A DNA stretch of 34,752 bases, from positions 1 to 34,752 of the forward strand of contig WRKF01000177.1 in NCBI GenBank assembly GCA_009778165.1, in the 5' to 3' direction. The stretch is from Defluviitaleaceae bacterium (GTDB lineage: Bacteria; Bacillota; Clostridia; Lachnospirales; UBA5962). Position numbers and translations under genes: made by a program. Under the pieces are notes generated by a model. It ran no database searches. It was not told the DNA's origin and saw only the letters and a list, made by a program, of their open reading frames with translations. Shown in pieces: positions 1 to 6,750 of the stretch; position 1 is the first letter of the stretch; each line of letters opens with the position of its first letter.

Positions 1-24
1 TCTGTACAGCATTGCTTTAACCTT

Positions 25-57
25 GCGGCTTACGCCGCTTGGCCACGCATTCGTGGC
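25..57. repeat. Two adjacent perfect hairpins
   Basis: Two perfect inverted repeats stand side by side: GCGGC (25-29) with GCCGC (34-38), and GCCACG (42-47) with CGTGGC (52-57), each with a four-base loop. They are GC-rich compared with the AT-rich surroundings. They lie inside or just after a very short minus-strand ORF and may be the edge of an inserted repeat element that continues beyond the window. Confidence 0.5.
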
Positions 58-101
58 GCACTATCATCTTCATATTGAAAAAATATTTTGTTCATAGTCA
101 T
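30..101 (-). pseudogene. Very short ORF, possible truncated gene start
   Basis: This 23-residue ORF begins MTMNKIFFQYEDD and ends at a TAA inside the first GC-rich hairpin. Its front end looks real: a GGAGAG ribosome-binding site (106-111) and a good promoter (118-146) precede it. A second ATG at 95 is at a more usual distance from the ribosome-binding site. The last codons are made of the hairpin sequence, so the likely reading is a gene whose 5' end survives and whose body was cut off by insertion or rearrangement. No family is recognised. Confidence 0.3.
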
Positions 102-117
102 ATCACTCTCCACCACA

Positions 118-146
118 AGTGTACCACAAAACAATGGGGTTTTCAA
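118..146 (-). promoter_or_regulatory. Sigma-A-type promoter
   Basis: On the minus strand, TTGAAA (141-146) and TACACT (118-123) are separated by 17 bases. The promoter points at the short ORF at 30-101, about 17 bases downstream, which supports that ORF being a genuine gene start. Confidence 0.5.
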
Positions 147-202
147 TAAAAACATTAAAAAAATCGAACATACAAACGTCAGGCATCTGAGAACACCCAA
201 AC

Positions 203-304
203 CTAATACTTAAAGAACAACAACATGAAGTGCATGTAATCCACATACTCTACAATCGCCGCGAGTGGCAAAAACTTTTGTGATGCAATAATGAAAACAA
301 CCAT
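203..304 (-). CDS. Possible 33-residue hydrophobic peptide
   Basis: A short ORF starts with ATG at 302-304 after GAGCGGGG, which could serve as a ribosome-binding site. It reads MVVFIIASQKFLPLAAIVEY and ends LLFFKY. The peptide is strongly hydrophobic, of a size and character seen in small membrane peptides. It lies just downstream of a hairpin terminator-like structure, so it would need its own promoter or read-through. It could equally be a chance ORF or the decayed end of a larger gene; no homologue is recognised. Confidence 0.2.
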   Translation of the reverse strand: MVVFIIASQKFLPLAAIVEYVDYMHFMLLFFKY

Positions 305-324
305 ATAAATACCCCGCTCAAATA

Positions 325-366
325 AAAAGTCTTTTCATGCAATGTAAAAAACATGAAAAGACTTTT
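325..366 (-). terminator. Hairpin terminator after the coiled-coil gene
   Basis: A perfect 15-bp inverted repeat, AAAAGTCTTTTCATG (325-339) and its complement (352-366), encloses a 12-base loop. On the minus strand the stem runs into TTTTTATTT, the form of an intrinsic terminator. It lies about 115 bases past the stop of the gene at 481-942. The stem is AT-rich, so it may be a weak terminator. Confidence 0.55.
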
Positions 367-383
367 GTGGGTTCAAATATTTT

Positions 384-471
384 CGATATGGGGCTTCCCA
401 TATCGGTTGCTTGTATCCGGTCTTGCTGGCTTACAACCTTTAAACAGAGATGGGGCGGTGAGGTTCGCCCC
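384..471. other. Hairpin cluster, possible structured RNA
   Basis: Two further perfect hairpins lie between the terminator and the stop codon of the coiled-coil gene: CGATATGGG (384-392) with CCCATATCG (397-405), and GGGGCG (452-457) with CGCCCC (466-471). On the minus strand, GGTTG/CAACC and ATCCGG/CCGGAT can also pair across the stretch between them. Together with the terminator this makes a compact ~165-nt structured unit. It matches no RNA family I can name; the end of an IS200/IS605-type element is one possibility. Confidence 0.35.
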
Positions 472-480
472 GGATTTCTG

Positions 481-942
481 TTACATACCATTACCATTAA
501 CCAATAAATTTATAAAAGCTATGATTATTCCTGTAGCTCCCGTTACCAAAGCAACAACAATCCCGATAAACCACCTAAGCGTTATCTTTGTGTCTATTAT
601 GGATTTATCGATTTTGCGTTCCATTTGCACGGCGTGTTCTTTAAGTTGTTGTGTGGTTTCACTAAGGCGTTGTTCCATTTGCGTGAATTTTCCATCAAAA
701 CGTTCTTCTAACGCCTTGCTTTCTTCACGACTACGCTGTTCACGTTCTTGGCTACGCTGTTCACGTTCCTTTGCGTCATCCATCAACCGTTTTTCTAATG
801 CAAGGCTACGCTTTTCACGTTCCTTTGCGTCATCCACCAATCGTTTTTCTAATGCAAGGCTGCGTTTTTCAGCTTCCTTGCGGTCTTGATCTAAACGCTC
901 TACATACTGTCGAAAGTCTATAGTAGCTTCTCTTTTTGGCAT
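481..942 (-). CDS. Coiled-coil protein with C-terminal membrane anchor
   Basis: This 153-residue protein is a charged coiled coil (about residues 15-115, rich in E, K, R and Q) followed by one membrane segment near residues 120-145 (LRWFIGIVVALVTGATGIII). The coiled coil contains near-identical units with EKRSLALEKRL. I chose the ATG at 942 because GAGGTG precedes it. A longer form from ATG 990 (169 residues) would overlap the upstream stop as ATGA, which suggests translational coupling, so the start is uncertain. It is the last gene of a run with the small membrane ORF and the Panacea gene. No enzymatic motif is seen; a membrane-tethered structural or partner role is inference. Confidence 0.75.
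   Translation of the reverse strand: MPKREATIDFRQYVERLDQDRKEAEKRSLALEKRLVDDAKEREKRSLALEKRLMDDAKEREQRSQEREQRSREESKALEERFDGKFTQMEQRLSETTQQLKEHAVQMERKIDKSIIDTKITLRWFIGIVVALVTGATGIIIAFINLLVNGNGM
731..869. repeat. In-frame tandem repeats in the coiled-coil gene
   Basis: Two near-identical 54-bp units (762-815 and 816-869) encode 18-residue coiled-coil repeats. They are followed on the coding strand by a 21-bp unit repeated at 752-772 and 731-751, which encodes seven-residue heptads. All units keep the reading frame, so the coil can lengthen or shorten by slippage without losing the membrane anchor. Confidence 0.8.
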
Positions 943-986
943 TTTGAACACCTCACTTAAATATAGTCGTTTTGCTAGATTAAAGA

Positions 987-1223
987 TCATTGCTTTGAAC
1001 CTTTTTCTATGATAATCTCGTAAGCCTTTTTTAATATCGCAGATATTAAAATTGTCATCAAACTAATACCGGCGGTGTATAATACTCGTGCAAATGCTAC
1101 ACTGTAACTAACTATAGTTATACTGTAACTACCGTCATCTTCTACAATAACAGATAGCGGTAGTATTATAAATATGACTACCAAAAACAAAACTACTAAC
1201 AAAACAGTAACAAATGGCAACAT
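987..1223 (-). CDS. Small two-helix membrane protein, possible split toxin part
   Basis: A 78-residue hydrophobic protein with two membrane segments, about residues 1-26 and 42-66, and a basic C-terminus. The only upstream ribosome-binding site for ATG 1223 is a weak GGTT. It lies in the same frame as the 46-residue ORF upstream, with only one TAA and twelve codons between them; those codons read HDYFIWLYK, which looks like the lead-in to the first membrane helix. The natural reading is therefore one 136-codon gene interrupted by a stop. Downstream of a Panacea antitoxin, a membrane-acting toxin is the obvious candidate role (inference). Its end overlaps the next possible start as ATGA. Confidence 0.5.
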   Translation of the reverse strand: MLPFVTVLLVVLFLVVIFIILPLSVIVEDDGSYSITIVSYSVAFARVLYTAGISLMTILISAILKKAYEIIIEKGSKQ

Positions 1224-1259
1224 TTTGTATAACCAAATAAAATAATCGTGCTTTGCCTG

Positions 1260-1400
1260 TTATTTTTTGTTTTTTCGTTCTGCTTGGTGTCTTTCATAAT
1301 TTTCAAATTCTTTAGATACCGCACTAGGATCTTCCCCGTAATCTTTAGCGTTTTTAGGGGTCTGCACGCCCGCTAAATATTCTCTATTAAATTTGGTCAT
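1260..1400 (-). CDS. 46-residue soluble ORF, likely N-terminal half of a split gene
   Basis: This short ORF begins MTKFNREYLAGVQTPKNAKD and ends in a basic tail. Its start overlaps the last 14 bases of the Panacea gene, an arrangement typical of antitoxin-toxin operons. The TAA at 1260-1262 is in frame with the membrane ORF that follows (987-1223). Either the pair is one gene with a nonsense mutation, or two products are made by reinitiation. No known domain is recognised. Confidence 0.5.
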   Translation of the reverse strand: MTKFNREYLAGVQTPKNAKDYGEDPSAVSKEFENYERHQAERKNKK

Positions 1401-1875
1401 GCCTAAGTATCTTTCTAAAATCCAGCTTTATGTTGTAATCATCTAAAGCCTCATACATAGCATTTTGTTTTTGCCTATCCCAAGCAGAACCTTCTTCATG
1501 TGTCCAATTCACTAATTGACTTGCGGTCCAACTTCCAAATGTATCTAAAACAGAGTTAATTAAATCATCATAAACGCTAAAGGTTGCAACATCTGTGTTG
1601 GTTATCAAAGGTTCTAATGTATCATTATGGTTTTTTTGTGCTTTATACACTTTAGGGAAAGCGGGGCCATAATCCCATGCCTTTGGACGTTCATTTAGAA
1701 GTTGCTTATTTTCTGCTGCCCAATAAAGCCCATAACATATATAAAGCCATTTCTGGATTTTTGTTATATTGGTGTTAACCTGTTTTTCGTTTGCTTTTTT
1801 TGTAAGATAAGTAGCAAATTGAATGCTGTCTACTTCGCCATAGGGGGTAACTTCTTTTGGTGTTATATTTCTCAC
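1387..1875 (-). CDS. Panacea-domain antitoxin (DUF4065, SocA/GepA-like)
   Basis: A 162-residue protein with the hallmarks of the Panacea/DUF4065 family: KWLYICYGLYWA near residues 42-54, AWDYGPAFPKVYKA near 66-80, and WTHEEGSAW near 123-132. Family members act as antitoxins for many unrelated toxins, usually encoded next door. Here the next genes downstream are a 46-residue ORF that overlaps its 3' end and a two-helix membrane ORF. The start ATG follows a GAGAGTAGGTGAG ribosome-binding region and a strong promoter at 1920-1948. The family call is firm; the partner is inferred from position. Confidence 0.85.
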   Translation of the reverse strand: MRNITPKEVTPYGEVDSIQFATYLTKKANEKQVNTNITKIQKWLYICYGLYWAAENKQLLNERPKAWDYGPAFPKVYKAQKNHNDTLEPLITNTDVATFSVYDDLINSVLDTFGSWTASQLVNWTHEEGSAWDRQKQNAMYEALDDYNIKLDFRKILRHDQI

Positions 1876-1919
1876 CTACTCTCTCTTTTAACTCTTACAC
1901 TGGCAATGCCATTAAGCTA

Positions 1920-1948
1920 ATTATAACATCCGAAAAAAAGATTTGCAA
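1920..1948 (-). promoter_or_regulatory. Promoter of the Panacea operon
   Basis: TTGCAA (1943-1948) and a perfect TATAAT (1920-1925) are separated by 17 bases on the minus strand, about 45 bases upstream of the Panacea start codon. Confidence 0.7.
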
Positions 1949-2041
1949 ATATCCCGTTTTTTGGAAATTTCTTTCCTGTAATGTCTTACTATCCAATTGT
2001 CGCCGTGTAGACGGTTTTGAAACACGCCCTCCACAGTTTCA

Positions 2042-3091
2042 CTACACAACCGAGTCCTTTATGGACACAATCTCCATAGAACCCCTGTATTGCTTAGATA
2101 TACGATATTCTATAGGCTTTAAACCAAACTCACCCAAAAGCCTAATGAGAGATTCGCGAGAAAAGTAGTTTTTGTGGTTCACTTCCCTCCGCATAACGTC
2201 GTTGTGTCCGTCAACCATACCCCATGCCGATCCAAAATTTGGGGTGGATATCCAAAAGACTCCTCCATCATTGAGCAATTCAGCAACCTTTTTTATTGCA
2301 ATTACAGGGTCAGACACATGTTCAATAACATCTCCCATCACTATTATATCCCATTTTTTGTCTGTCTCAAACTCCACAAAATCTTGTGTTATGGCGTTTA
2401 TCCCATAAGACAGTGCCTGATCAACATTTGGTTGCACTATATCTAGCCCAAGCACATTATACCCCATTTCAACGGCAGCACAACTGCACTCGCTTGCCCC
2501 TATCCCAATCTCCAAAAATTCGTTTCCGGAAGAGTACGAGCCGAGATTGTTTAAAATATCGGAATACACGCTAAACATTTGAGGTTTTGTCACTCGCGCC
2601 CCTCCGGCAGTATTTGCATCGGTTACGTTATCTTGAAAAGGGAACTCCTCTGCATACACGTGGTGACAATTTTCGCAATACATCCAAACACGAACGGGGT
2701 TGTGAGCCATGCCGTGAGCAGAAGCCATCTCTAAAATACAGTAGCACCACTTTGGGGTACTATCTTTTGAGCTTTTGCAAAGGGGGCAATGTTCCAATTT
2801 CTCCTCTTTTTTTCTGCCTGTATATACAAAGTTTGCGTTGGGATGCTCCTTACCCAAAAAATTCGCAGCAACCCTGCTATCTGTTTCAAAAGCCTTGTAG
2901 TATAGATTTTGAGCTGTTCTCGGGTCTCCCGCAATATTCGCTATATTAGCCAAAAAATAGTTTGATACGGCAGCTATGTTTTTTGGTCCTTCTACCGTTT
3001 TTAAAAAAATTTCGGATGCTTTTTCATATTTTTTCTGTCGATAAAGCGAATACGCTTCTTTAAAGTCTCTTTCATAAAATTGTCTGTCCAC
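2042..3091 (-). CDS. SAM-dependent methyltransferase with TPR and zinc-ribbon regions
   Basis: A 349-residue protein in three parts. Residues 10-75 form TPR-like helices. About residues 100-145 hold paired cysteines (CPLC, then CENC) resembling the zinc-binding domain of sugar C-methyltransferases. The C-terminal half is a class I methyltransferase domain with the SAM-binding motif FLEIGIGASE near 193 and GDVIEH near 253. The substrate is unknown; a sugar or a polymer precursor is possible. Translation appears to begin at GTG (3089-3091) behind AGAAAGGA. It stands alone, with its own TTGACA promoter overlapping the stop of the upstream gene. Confidence 0.8.
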   Translation of the reverse strand: MDRQFYERDFKEAYSLYRQKKYEKASEIFLKTVEGPKNIAAVSNYFLANIANIAGDPRTAQNLYYKAFETDSRVAANFLGKEHPNANFVYTGRKKEEKLEHCPLCKSSKDSTPKWCYCILEMASAHGMAHNPVRVWMYCENCHHVYAEEFPFQDNVTDANTAGGARVTKPQMFSVYSDILNNLGSYSSGNEFLEIGIGASECSCAAVEMGYNVLGLDIVQPNVDQALSYGINAITQDFVEFETDKKWDIIVMGDVIEHVSDPVIAIKKVAELLNDGGVFWISTPNFGSAWGMVDGHNDVMRREVNHKNYFSRESLIRLLGEFGLKPIEYRISKQYRGSMEIVSIKDSVV

Positions 3092-3160
3092 TGTGTTTTA
3101 TTCCTTTCTTGTCGGTTTTTAGGTTAACCGCTATTTAACTGCTATAGATTATATAACAAG

Positions 3161-3188
3161 TATATAGCAAGCGTTCATAATTTGTCAA
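3161..3188 (-). promoter_or_regulatory. Methyltransferase promoter overlapping a stop codon
   Basis: TTGACA (3183-3188) and TATATA (3161-3166) with 16 bases between. The -35 box contains the TGA stop codon (3185-3187) of the upstream membrane protein gene, so the two genes are packed tightly but are probably transcribed separately. Confidence 0.6.
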
Positions 3189-4390
3189 ATTTTTTTGACC
3201 AATGCCTCAATTTTTTTGCTATCATTTTTTGTTATTTCGTGGTTACTATATCTCGCAGTTATATATACCTCCCGCAAATCGTTCATAACTTGTGCGGAAA
3301 AATATTGTCCGTTTTTTTGTATGACATCTTTCGAGGTATCGTTTTTTTTGTGCGGTATACCTTTTTTTGAACAGAGTTTCAAAAAACGGCGATAATAATA
3401 TCTAACTGCAAGCCTGGGATCTTTTGGTGCAAATAAGCCATACCCACTGCGAAAACCGCTTTTTTTCGTAAAATATGAACCACTTTCAGATTCGTATGGC
3501 AAAATTTCAAAGTCGCTATTGCTATTACTTGCAGCTAGCAGTCTTTTTAATATTTTGCGCAAAATAAAAACCGAAATAACAATCACTGTAATAATGATTA
3601 TAATATTAAACAGCATCGGGTTTGTTGCAGCGGTGTGCTGCTCAAAACCATATTCCGCCATTCCTAACTGTGCGGGTTCTTGACCCCGCTGGGCCGGTTC
3701 AAATGTCGGTATGGTAAATATGTGATAAATAGCGGCTGCTACCGCAGTCAAAAGAAACATAATAATCGGTAACAGAAAATTCAGATATATAAGCCATATA
3801 GCACCAAATATCACAAAAAGTGATTGGGGAGAAGTAATAAAAATTATAGCCCCAACCCCAAAACATACAGCCGCCAAATTAAGTGCAATAAATTTGGGAT
3901 CCGCAATCGTTCTTTCGTCGCAGTTGGTTACCCTCATAAAACATATCGCAAAAATAAGATGAGCAAAAAAGTAATTAAAATAGCCCGTCTGCACAAGGTA
4001 ATTATAACCGGCAGCAACAGAAAGCAGTAACGGCAAAAAACTTAATTTTGTGCAAAAAATTATTTTTCGTCTTGATGTAAACTTTTCGGGATAAAAACCC
4101 TTTTTTGCCATAACTATTACAGCATAGATACTCGGCAACAATAGAACAGCAAAAGAAACGGTGTTTTCGGCGAAAAAAAAGTTTAACAGAAGTAGCGGTG
4201 CAGGCAAAAACCGCAAGATAGAACGCTTTTGCTTTTCGTTAATTATGTAAGATAGCACAAGTGTAAACGCTATTACAATTGTGGGGGTAAAAAGTTCCAC
4301 TAGCCCATAAAAGGACGCAGTAAAAAAATTTGCAAACAAAAAGTAAAAAAGCAAATTGCATATAATATATAAAGCAAACACAAATATCAT
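3185..4390 (-). CDS. Polytopic membrane protein of a MoxR/DUF58 operon (DUF4129-like tail)
   Basis: A 401-residue protein. Its N-terminal half holds several hydrophobic helices up to about residue 225; another membrane segment lies near 260-278 and a soluble tail follows. The tail (KDPRLAVRYYYRRFLKLCSK) resembles the DUF4129-type domain of proteins that accompany MoxR and DUF58 genes. It begins 15 bases after the DUF58 stop, behind GAGG. In many bacteria this trio also includes a transglutaminase-like gene, absent here. A role in assembling or controlling a surface complex is known only loosely for such operons. The membrane nature is certain, the family moderately so. Confidence 0.75.
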   Translation of the reverse strand: MIFVFALYIICNLLFYFLFANFFTASFYGLVELFTPTIVIAFTLVLSYIINEKQKRSILRFLPAPLLLLNFFFAENTVSFAVLLLPSIYAVIVMAKKGFYPEKFTSRRKIIFCTKLSFLPLLLSVAAGYNYLVQTGYFNYFFAHLIFAICFMRVTNCDERTIADPKFIALNLAAVCFGVGAIIFITSPQSLFVIFGAIWLIYLNFLLPIIMFLLTAVAAAIYHIFTIPTFEPAQRGQEPAQLGMAEYGFEQHTAATNPMLFNIIIIITVIVISVFILRKILKRLLAASNSNSDFEILPYESESGSYFTKKSGFRSGYGLFAPKDPRLAVRYYYRRFLKLCSKKGIPHKKNDTSKDVIQKNGQYFSAQVMNDLREVYITARYSNHEITKNDSKKIEALVKKI

Positions 4391-4405
4391 AACATCACAT
4401 CCTCG

Positions 4406-5479
4406 TCAAATACTCTCGGGGGTTAAATTTAATACTTCCATCCCGGTTTTTAACCTTAACTTATGAACAGAGGCAGACTCTAGCGGTCCCATTTTTTGTG
4501 GGGTAAGAATAATATGAGCTCTACCGGCCTCCGCAGTATGTGCTATATTTGTCAAAAGCTCTTCCGAACTCTCCATTGTATTATAAGTTGCCCGCCCCAA
4601 AATCTCTAAAATCGCACATATATGCACACTCCCCAACCCATCCCTAACTACAGTCCTTTGCCTAACATAATCAACCGTTAGCACATTAGTGATAAACTTA
4701 TAAGGCACTTTTGTTGTTTCCAAAAAATCACATACCGATCTTGTCATAGAAAATAATATCTCCAACTGCTCCATGTCTTTTTCGGTTTTCTCTTCTGTAT
4801 ATGGGCTTAACACTATAGTCACAGTAGGGTCAAAGGTGTAATCATAATTTTTCACCATCGTTTTTGTAAATTTTGCAGTTTGAGACCAACTTATCTGACG
4901 CATAGGCTCCCGACCGGTATATTCTCTAAACCCAACGGTAAGCACCGGATCTTCTATAATGAACCTTCTCGCAGATATATCTCCCATAAAACTGCCCAAC
5001 ACCTGCTTTAGCTTTTCCATCTCAAAGGGCTTTGGCGGCAAAACAACTTCGTAAATATAATTAAAATCTTTTCCGGTTTCCGATAACCCCAAAAACCCTC
5101 CCGCACTAAGACGGGAGCCAAGAAAAGTGTATCTGCCCCTCTTCGGCAAAGTCGCTTTCACAGTCCTTTTGAGACGCTTGTATGGCATAAGATACACAGA
5201 ATATACCAGGTTTGTATAGGGTTTGTGCTCTTGAGGCACCAAAGTAAAGTTGCCTGCAAGTGTAATATCGTTCGGCAATATTTCGTTAATGTTCAAAAAA
5301 AGCACAGGCATAAATTTTGAGTTTGTTATAACTGTTGTTATCGAAAACTCTTCGTCTATCTCTACCAGCATATTTTTCGTTTCCGTAATGTAGTTAATAC
5401 CGTCAAGGGCGTGTTTTGTTGTGTATATCTCAACAAAGTAGAGTATTGCAACACAAAAAAGCAGAGCTATTATAAGCAT
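4406..5479 (-). CDS. DUF58 domain protein
   Basis: A 357-residue protein with one or two N-terminal membrane segments (about residues 2-20), a beta-rich middle and the DUF58 signature near residues 195-215: FREYTGREPMRQISWSQTAK. DUF58 proteins pair with MoxR ATPases. A von Willebrand A-like fold has been proposed for the C-terminal part, though the metal-binding motif is not obvious here. I start at ATG 5479, which has GGAGAA five bases upstream; the longer reading frame to 5521 has no such site. It is the second gene of a three-gene operon after the MoxR ATPase, with a palindromic repeat in the gap between them. Confidence 0.88.
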   Translation of the reverse strand: MLIIALLFCVAILYFVEIYTTKHALDGINYITETKNMLVEIDEEFSITTVITNSKFMPVLFLNINEILPNDITLAGNFTLVPQEHKPYTNLVYSVYLMPYKRLKRTVKATLPKRGRYTFLGSRLSAGGFLGLSETGKDFNYIYEVVLPPKPFEMEKLKQVLGSFMGDISARRFIIEDPVLTVGFREYTGREPMRQISWSQTAKFTKTMVKNYDYTFDPTVTIVLSPYTEEKTEKDMEQLEILFSMTRSVCDFLETTKVPYKFITNVLTVDYVRQRTVVRDGLGSVHICAILEILGRATYNTMESSEELLTNIAHTAEAGRAHIILTPQKMGPLESASVHKLRLKTGMEVLNLTPESI

Positions 5480-5511
5480 ATTGTTTCTCCAAAAAATGAT
5501 AAGAAAAGTGC

Positions 5512-5575
5512 TATGTAGCAAATTAGCTTTTCGCTATCCCTTTTAAATCACAAAAGTTAATTTGCTTTCCTTAAT
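5512..5575 (-). repeat. Palindromic dispersed repeat P, copy 1
   Basis: Arms 5517-5531 and 5552-5566 form a 15-bp inverted repeat (one G-T type difference) around a 20-base loop. With flanking bases the ~64-bp unit is nearly the same as the reverse complement of 25691-25756. It begins on the TAA stop of the MoxR gene and fills the gap to the DUF58 gene. The stem could act as a processing or attenuation site within the operon. Confidence 0.8.
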
Positions 5576-6530
5576 TCAGCGTTTCCGGATGAGTTGATAT
5601 TTCATGCGGAACTTCTATCGACGCTAAAATTTCTGTTAATTCACTTTTCACCTGCGATGCCGAAACCAGGCTTGGTACAATCCTATGAGACAAAACACAA
5701 AAGGCTACCTGTTTTACATCTTCAGGTATAACAAAGGAACGTGCAGAAAAAGCCGCCGTTGCCTGTGCAGCTCTAAATAGGGCCAAAGCTCCTCGGGTAG
5801 ACACACCCAACGCAAAACGAGAGTGGTTTCTTGTGGCTGTAATTATGTTCATAATATATTCGCTTATCTCGGGGCTTACAAATATTTTAGGTAAAGCAGA
5901 CTTAACATAAGCAGTTTCTTCGTGAGTAATTACGGTTTTAAGGCTATTTAAAATTTCGTGAGAAGGTTTTCCTGTCAACAAAGCAATTTCGTCTTTGCGT
6001 GCCATATAACCTAAGCTAAGTTTCATAAAAAAGCGGTCAACTTGGGCTTCGGGTAAGGGGAAAGTGCCGTAAGATTCCAGGGGATTTTGTGTAGCCATTA
6101 CCATAAACGGCTCGTCCAGGGGCATCGTTACCCCATCTACAGTGATCTGTTTTTCTTCCATAGCTTCAAGCAAACTGGATTGAGTTCTTGGGGTAGCCCT
6201 GTTTATTTCGTCTGCAAGCACTATATTAGAAAAAAGAGGCCCCGGCCTAAAATGAAAATCCTGTATTTTTTGGTCATAAAAATTTATGCCGGTCAAATCT
6301 GAAGGCAAAAGATCGGGTGTAAACTGTATCCTTTTAAAATCGCCCCCTATGCTTTTTGCAAATGCCCTAAGCAACATTGTCTTGCCGGTACCCGGCACAT
6401 CTTCCAATAATACGTGCCCCGAGCATACAAAAGCAACCACAACCATCCTAACAACATCTTCTTTTCCTATTATCACCTTGGAAACATTGTTCGTTATTTT
6501 TTCGCAATAATCAGCAAGTTTTATATCCAT
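5571..6530 (-). CDS. MoxR-family AAA+ ATPase
   Basis: A 319-residue AAA+ ATPase of the MoxR group. It has the Walker A GTGKT (about residues 47-51), Walker B LADEINRA (about 107-113), and the family stretch EKQITVDGVTMPL followed by ATQNPLESYGTFPLPEAQ. MoxR ATPases are thought to act as chaperones for VWA/DUF58 partners, and the DUF58 gene follows directly. The ATG at 6530 has GGTGGAA upstream; the longer form starting MLEWWN lacks support. Transcription likely starts from the promoter at 6662-6690, leaving a leader of about 125 nt. Confidence 0.93.
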   Translation of the reverse strand: MDIKLADYCEKITNNVSKVIIGKEDVVRMVVVAFVCSGHVLLEDVPGTGKTMLLRAFAKSIGGDFKRIQFTPDLLPSDLTGINFYDQKIQDFHFRPGPLFSNIVLADEINRATPRTQSSLLEAMEEKQITVDGVTMPLDEPFMVMATQNPLESYGTFPLPEAQVDRFFMKLSLGYMARKDEIALLTGKPSHEILNSLKTVITHEETAYVKSALPKIFVSPEISEYIMNIITATRNHSRFALGVSTRGALALFRAAQATAAFSARSFVIPEDVKQVAFCVLSHRIVPSLVSASQVKSELTEILASIEVPHEISTHPETLN

Positions 6531-6661
6531 AAAATTCCACCATTCCAACAAAATCTAGCACTTTTTTGCTTCAACACGGGCAACCACCGGTAAAAGTGCC
6601 GTTTTGTTACAAACTCTAACCGATAAGACTTAATTTTTGATTGTTAATAATTATTTCAAAC

Positions 6662-6690
6662 ATTATAACACATAATGCGATATAGTGCAA
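6662..6690 (-). promoter_or_regulatory. MoxR operon promoter
   Basis: TTGCAC (6685-6690) and TATAAT (6662-6667) are 17 bases apart on the minus strand, with TGTG before the -10. The -35 box sits inside one arm of a perfect 17-bp inverted repeat (6675-6714). Confidence 0.7.
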
Positions 6691-6714
6691 AAATTTGTTT
6701 GCACTATATCGCAT
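6675..6714. promoter_or_regulatory. 17-bp perfect inverted repeat, operator or terminator candidate
   Basis: Arms 6675-6691 and 6698-6714 are perfectly complementary with a six-base loop. One arm covers the -35 box of the MoxR operon promoter, as a repressor-binding site would. The structure also lies just past the stop of thiN, so it could instead end thiN transcription, but no T-run follows on the minus strand. An operator is the better fit. Confidence 0.55.
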
Positions 6715-6750
6715 TTGAAGAGATTTATGCAATTTCCGACACCTGCCCCT

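Noticed and set aside
353-889. 178-residue plus-strand ORF opposite the coiled-coil gene
   Set aside because: It is antisense to a repetitive coding sequence, is rich in Ser/Arg/Cys as expected for a shadow of a coiled coil, and lacks a ribosome-binding site.
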